Source: Deltaproteobacteria bacterium Ga0077550 (GTDB lineage Bacteria > Myxococcota_A > Polyangia > Nannocystales > Nannocystaceae). Taken from it: a stretch of DNA of 64,000 nt. Under the pieces are notes generated by a model. It made no database searches, was not told the origin of the DNA, and saw only the letters and a program-made list of their open reading frames with translations. The position numbers and the translations under genes are program-made. Location: NCBI GenBank assembly GCA_001464385.1, contig LNFB01000238.1:1-64000 (forward strand). The letters are read 5' to 3'. This document shows, in pieces, positions 59,895-64,000 of this stretch; the stretch's first letter is position 1, and each line of letters starts with the position of its first letter.

Positions 59895-62762
59895 TTGGCG
59901 TTCAGCAAAGAGAAGGCGCACGAGCGAGCCGAGAAGTTCGCGGCGAAGGGGCAGCACGACAAGGCCGCCCGCGAGTACCAGACGATCGTCGAGAACGATC
60001 CGAAGGACATCCGCGCGTGGCTGATGCTCGCCGATTGCCTCGTGCGTAGCGGTGACCGCAGCGGCGCGATCGATCGCTACATGCAGGTCGCCGGCTACTA
60101 CTCGGCGCAGCAGCAGCCGCAGAAGGCCCTGGCGGTGTACCGCCAGGTGGTCAACCTCGATCCGCGCCGCTTCGACGTCCACCAGCGGATCGCCCAGCTC
60201 AACCTCGATCTCGGCCGGGTCCCCGACGCGGTCGCGATCTACGAGCAGCTCGGGCAGGCGCAGCTCCAGGCGGGCGCAGTGGCCGAGGCCCTGGCGACGT
60301 TCGAGATCATCGCCAACGCGGAGCCCGCGGCGGTGCCCAAGCGCCTGCGGGTCGCCGAGCTGTACTCGCGCGAGCGCCAGGTCGACAAGGCGGTCGAGCA
60401 CTTCCGCATCGCGGGCGAGCAGCTGCTGCAGACCGGCCGGCACGCCGACTTCGTGCGCGTGGCCGAGCGGCTCGTCTACCACCAGCCCGACGACGGCGAG
60501 ACCATCCGCAAGCTCGCGCGCGTGTACCTCGTGCTCGGCGACGCCCGCCGAGCGCTGATGAAGCTCAACGCGCTGCTCCACGCCGACGCCCACGATCGCG
60601 TGGGCCTCGAGCTGCTCGCCGACACCTTCCTGGCGCTCGAGAAGCCCGACAAGGCGACGAGCGTGGCGATCGAGCTGGTCCGCCAGCTCGTCGCGGACGG
60701 CGACGCCGGGGCCGCCGAGGCGGTCCGCGTGGCCCGCAAGGCCCTCGCGTGGGATCCCAACAACGCCGAGCTGCGCTCCGCCGCGAACGCGGGCGCCGGT
60801 CCGCGCCCACGCCCCGAGGAGCCACGCATGCCCTCGCGCAGCGGTGGCACCCGTCCCACGCCGCAGGTCGATCCGCGGGCGTTCGGCGAGGTCGATCTCG
60901 ACGGCGACGACGAGGCCGACGCCGACGGGGAGATCGACGACGTGGTCGAGGCCGACGACGTCCTCGAGCTCGACGACGCCGACGTGATCGCAGAGGTCGG
61001 CGGCGAGCCGTCGTCCCGGCACCGCACCGCCAGCACGCCGGCGGCCGTCCAGGCGCCCGCGCCGACGATGACCCAGCGCGTCCTCGCCGACGCCGAGGCC
61101 CCGGCGCCCGGGGACAGCGGCGTCGACTTCGACAAGATCCTGTTCGAGGCCCGGGTCTACGTGAAGTACCGGCTGTTCGAGCACGCGATCGAGCACGTCG
61201 CCGATCTGCTCGCCAAGCAGCCCGAGCACACCGGCGCGCTCGCGCTGCGGGCCCGCGCCCTGGGCGAGCTGGGACGCCGGGGCGAAGCCGCCGACGCCCA
61301 CGTCCACGTCGCGCGCCTCGTTCTCGATCGCGACCCCCGGCTCGCGCGCGAGCACCTGGTCGCCGCCCTCGACTGCGACGCCACCCACGCCGGCGCGCTC
61401 GCGCTGCGGGCCGATCTCGACGGTGTCCCGCGGTCGGCCCCCGACGAGCTCGTCACGTCCAACTTCGACGACGGTGACAGCGGCCAGTTCGATCTCGTCG
61501 GCGCTGATGGGTCGGGGCCGATCTCGTCCGACGGCGACGACTTCACCATCGACGTCAGCGAGCCCGAGCCCGAGGCCGAGCCCACCCGCCCGATCGCCGT
61601 CGAGAACCGGTTCGGCCTCTCGGACGCGCGGCCGTTGCCCAGCCCCGACGAGCAGATCCCGACCGAGGACCTCGCCGGCGCGCTCGCGTCGGCGCGGGGC
61701 TTCGACGCGAGCACCGAGCACGCCGATCGCACCCCGCTGTTCGGCTACGCGGCGCGACCGCCCGTCGAGCCGCCCGCCCGCGCGCTCGAGCTGGCGGCGC
61801 ACGCGGGCGCCGATCTGCGGCACGAGCCGGATCTCAGCACGCAGCGGTTCGCTCCGGCCGATCTGGGCCGCCCCGCGCCCGTCACCCTGGCCGAACCCAC
61901 CGTCGATCTCGACATCAGCGAGCTCGACGACGCGGGCCTCGATTCCAGCGAGCTCGAACCCGTCTCCGCCGCGGAAGTCGTCGTCGCAGAAGAGCCCGTC
62001 ACCGAGGAGCGCGAGGTGCCGATTCCACCCGCCAAGCCACCCACGCCGCGCCGCCCGAGCTCGTCGATCAAGCCGCAATGGGCCGACCTGCAGGACGAGC
62101 TCGCCGAGATCCGCTTCTTCCTCGACCAGGGGCTCGACGACGACGCCAAGGCGAGCCTCGCCGAGCTCGAGCGCAAGCACCCGGGGCACCCGGACGTCGC
62201 GGCGCTGCAGGCGGAGTTCGAGCGCGACACCGCGAGGCCGTCGCACGACTCGGGCGCGAAGCCGCTGGTGTCCCTGCCGACGGAGCCCGCGCCGCCGAGC
62301 GAGGACGAGGACGAGGACGCGTACCTCTCGGCGATCTTCGGCGGCGGCGCGCCCAAGGCCAAGAAGAAGGACAAGCCCGTCGAGGTGCGCGCGGCCGGGG
62401 GTGTCGATCCGGCCGACGCGGCATCGGCCTACGACCTCGGCGTCGCCTACCGCGACATGGGCCTGGTCGACGACGCCATCGCGCAGTTCGAGCTCGCGGC
62501 GCGTGACGCCGTGTGGCAGGCGCGGGCCCTGGTGATGATGGGCATGCTCCGTGTCCACCGCGGCGAGACCGATCGCGCCGTCGCCGATCTGCGCGGGGCC
62601 ATCGACGCCGCGACCAACGAGGACGAGCTGTTCGAGGCGAAGTACGAGCTCGCGCTGATCTACGAGACGCTCGGCGACAACGACGCCGCGCTCGAGCAGC
62701 TGCTGACGATCTCCCCCGGATATCGCGAGCGCGACGACAAGATCGTCGCGCTCGGAGGCTGA
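59895..62762 (+). CDS. large TPR protein, probable SgmX-type MglA effector for type IV pili
   Basis: A 955-residue cytoplasmic protein. TPR repeats cover about residues 1-290 (EKFAAKGQHDKAAREYQTIVENDPKD), followed by an acidic, Pro/Ala-rich linker, a second TPR block about 415-515, a long acidic linker (about 520-710) and a third block to the end (FFLDQGLDDDAKASL, then AYDLGVAYRDMGLVDDAIAQF). TTG 59895 has GGAG 10 bases upstream. I remember that in M. xanthus SgmX, which binds MglA-GTP and stimulates pili at the leading pole, lies downstream of pilMNOPQ, and this position and repeat content fit. Orthology is inferred, not proven. Confidence 0.6.
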   Translation: MAFSKEKAHERAEKFAAKGQHDKAAREYQTIVENDPKDIRAWLMLADCLVRSGDRSGAIDRYMQVAGYYSAQQQPQKALAVYRQVVNLDPRRFDVHQRIAQLNLDLGRVPDAVAIYEQLGQAQLQAGAVAEALATFEIIANAEPAAVPKRLRVAELYSRERQVDKAVEHFRIAGEQLLQTGRHADFVRVAERLVYHQPDDGETIRKLARVYLVLGDARRALMKLNALLHADAHDRVGLELLADTFLALEKPDKATSVAIELVRQLVADGDAGAAEAVRVARKALAWDPNNAELRSAANAGAGPRPRPEEPRMPSRSGGTRPTPQVDPRAFGEVDLDGDDEADADGEIDDVVEADDVLELDDADVIAEVGGEPSSRHRTASTPAAVQAPAPTMTQRVLADAEAPAPGDSGVDFDKILFEARVYVKYRLFEHAIEHVADLLAKQPEHTGALALRARALGELGRRGEAADAHVHVARLVLDRDPRLAREHLVAALDCDATHAGALALRADLDGVPRSAPDELVTSNFDDGDSGQFDLVGADGSGPISSDGDDFTIDVSEPEPEAEPTRPIAVENRFGLSDARPLPSPDEQIPTEDLAGALASARGFDASTEHADRTPLFGYAARPPVEPPARALELAAHAGADLRHEPDLSTQRFAPADLGRPAPVTLAEPTVDLDISELDDAGLDSSELEPVSAAEVVVAEEPVTEEREVPIPPAKPPTPRRPSSSIKPQWADLQDELAEIRFFLDQGLDDDAKASLAELERKHPGHPDVAALQAEFERDTARPSHDSGAKPLVSLPTEPAPPSEDEDEDAYLSAIFGGGAPKAKKKDKPVEVRAAGGVDPADAASAYDLGVAYRDMGLVDDAIAQFELAARDAVWQARALVMMGMLRVHRGETDRAVADLRGAIDAATNEDELFEAKYELALIYETLGDNDAALEQLLTISPGYRERDDKIVALGG

Positions 62763-62768
62763 AGTCCG

Positions 62769-63953
62769 ATGGCCGAGACCCCGCGCCCCGGGCCGTCGAC
62801 GCTCGCGGTCCACGGCGGCGAGCCGAAGATCCGCGACGACCGTGCGCTCACACAGCCCGTGGTGCTGTCGTCGACCTATCCCTTCGCCGACACGGCCGAG
62901 CTCGTCGAGTACATGGAGGGCCGCCGCGAGCGACCGCCCGAGTACGGCCGCTACGGTAATCCCACGATCGCCGCCGCCGAGGCGAAGCTCGCGGCCCTCG
63001 AGGGGGCCGAGTCCGCGGTGCTCATGGCCTCGGGCATGGCCGCGATCACGACGACGCTGTTCGCGATGCTGCGCCAGGGCGCCCACCTCGTGCTGACCGA
63101 GGACGTGTATCGCAAGACCCGCGGCTTCGCCCGCGAGACGCTGGCGCGCTTCGGCGTCGAGGTCGACGTCGTCGCGCCCGATCGCGGCGCGATCGAGGCC
63201 GCGCTGCGCCCGACGACCCGCGTCATCTTCACCGAGACCCCGACGAACCCCTACCTCCGCGTCGTCGATCTGCGGGCGGTCGCCGAGCTCGCGCGCTCGC
63301 GTCGCATCAAGACCATCGTCGACGCGACGTTCGCGACCCCGGTGAACCTGCAGGCCTTGCGCCTCGGCGTCGATCTGGTCGTCCACTCGACGACGAAGTA
63401 CCTCGGCGGACACAACGACATCCTCGGCGGGGCGGTGATCGGCAAGCGGGCGGTCGTCGACGCGATCCGTGATCAGCTCGGCACGCTCGGCGGCATCGCG
63501 GATCCGATGGGCGCGTTCTTGCTGGTGCGCGGGATCAAGACGCTGGCGCTGCGAGTGGCGCGGCAGAACGCCAGCGCCCTCGAGCTCGCGACGATGCTCG
63601 AGGCCCACCCGGCGGTCGCGCGGGTCTGGTACCCGATGCTCGAGAGCCACCCCGACCACGGGATCGCCCGGCGCGATCTGGCCGGCGGCGGGGCGGTGAT
63701 CTCGTTCGAGCTGCGCGGTGGGCTCGCCGCGGGCACGCGCCTGGTCGACGCAGTGACGATCCCCAAGCTCGCCCCGAGCCTCGGCGGTGTCGAGAGCCTG
63801 ATCGAGCAGCCGGCCCTGATGAGCTACTACGAGCTGTCGCCGGAGGATCGCGCGGCGCTGGGCGTCCGCGAGGGCCTGGTGCGGCTGAGCGTCGGCATCG
63901 AGGACGTCGCCGACCTCCGCGCCGACCTGCAGGCCGCCCTCGACGCCCTCTAG
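62769..63953 (+). CDS. PLP-dependent transsulfuration enzyme (cystathionine gamma-synthase/lyase family)
   Basis: A 394-residue fold-type I enzyme of Cys/Met metabolism. The PLP Lys is in VHSTTKYLGGHND; YGRYGNPTIAAAEAKLAALEGAE and MASGMAAITTTLFAML bind cofactor and phosphate. PVVLSSTYPF and LSVGIEDVADLRADLQAAL complete the family pattern. Sequence alone does not separate gamma-synthase, gamma-lyase, beta-lyase and methionine gamma-lyase activities. It starts 6 bases after the TPR gene stop, so it is probably the end of the long operon. Confidence 0.9.
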   Translation: MAETPRPGPSTLAVHGGEPKIRDDRALTQPVVLSSTYPFADTAELVEYMEGRRERPPEYGRYGNPTIAAAEAKLAALEGAESAVLMASGMAAITTTLFAMLRQGAHLVLTEDVYRKTRGFARETLARFGVEVDVVAPDRGAIEAALRPTTRVIFTETPTNPYLRVVDLRAVAELARSRRIKTIVDATFATPVNLQALRLGVDLVVHSTTKYLGGHNDILGGAVIGKRAVVDAIRDQLGTLGGIADPMGAFLLVRGIKTLALRVARQNASALELATMLEAHPAVARVWYPMLESHPDHGIARRDLAGGGAVISFELRGGLAAGTRLVDAVTIPKLAPSLGGVESLIEQPALMSYYELSPEDRAALGVREGLVRLSVGIEDVADLRADLQAALDAL

Positions 63954-64000
63954 CCCGGGTGCGGCGCGGGTTCGGCCCGGGGCGAGCAGACTCACGCCCG

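Noticed and set aside
59781-63995. A 1404-codon open frame on the minus strand across the TPR and transsulfuration genes
   Set aside because: It is the antisense of recognised plus-strand genes and has shadow composition with no domain.
63954-64000. A further gene at the right edge
   Set aside because: Only 47 bases remain after the last stop; no start or motif can be supported.

Overview
The window looks like a chromosomal segment of a myxobacterium. The evidence is very high GC content, many GTG and TTG starts, secreted lipoproteins of myxobacterial style (IgGFc-binding type, FG-GAP type with Ser/Thr linkers, FHA and DUF898 domains, a FecR anti-sigma factor) and a complete type IV pilus assembly operon followed by genes in the order I remember from Myxococcus. 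Nannocystis-type relatives are my best guess from the lipoprotein style; genus cannot be fixed from the sequence. There is no phage, insertion sequence, CRISPR array, tRNA or rRNA that I can see.

Layout. 1-1826: tail of an Isc iron-sulfur cluster locus (hscA, fdx). 1885-9170: secreted and membrane proteins (IgGFc-binding-like lipoprotein, STAS-like protein with a mini membrane protein, HTTM protein, thioredoxin-fold lipoprotein) and an acyl-CoA pair (enoyl-CoA hydratase, thioesterase) on a tight divergent promoter. 9232-19861: M28 peptidase, alaS, OmpA-like lipoprotein, a PcrA/UvrD helicase and two neighbouring frameshifted genes (a beta-barrel-like protein and KDPG aldolase). 19893-31578: crcB, a tandem pair of FG-GAP lipoproteins, long-chain acyl-CoA ligase, comM, a diacylglycerol-kinase-like protein, an amidase and a glutaminyl-cyclase-like peptidase. 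31644-45741: recA, an FHA protein with five DUF898 repeats, an ECF sigma factor with its FecR-type anti-sigma factor, an IHF/HU protein, a compact PEP-utilising enzyme, glpK, a hydrolase and a sigma-54-type response regulator. 46077-63953: an XRE regulator, then pilM-N-O-P-Q, aroK, aroB, a lipoprotein, a roadblock protein, aroQ, accB, accC, a TPR protein that is probably SgmX, and a PLP-dependent transsulfuration enzyme. Many junctions in this last block overlap as ATGA or GTGA.

Most notable points. (1) PilQ (49556-54511) is 1651 residues because an Ala/Lys/Glu/Arg-rich coiled coil of about 850 residues sits between its two AMIN domains. (2) Four genes (18316-19114, eda, pilM and the lipoprotein at 56283) each need one frame correction, so the assembly may carry indels or the genes may be decaying. 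(3) At least eleven start codons lie 6-14 bases after a TAnnnT hexamer, which suggests leaderless or very short-leader transcription; one such pair overlaps between divergent genes at 8676-8685. (4) A helically phased TATCA array and a good sigma-70-type promoter lie upstream of the XRE gene that precedes the pilus operon. (5) The roadblock protein and the SgmX-like protein tie the pilus locus to MglA-type polarity control.
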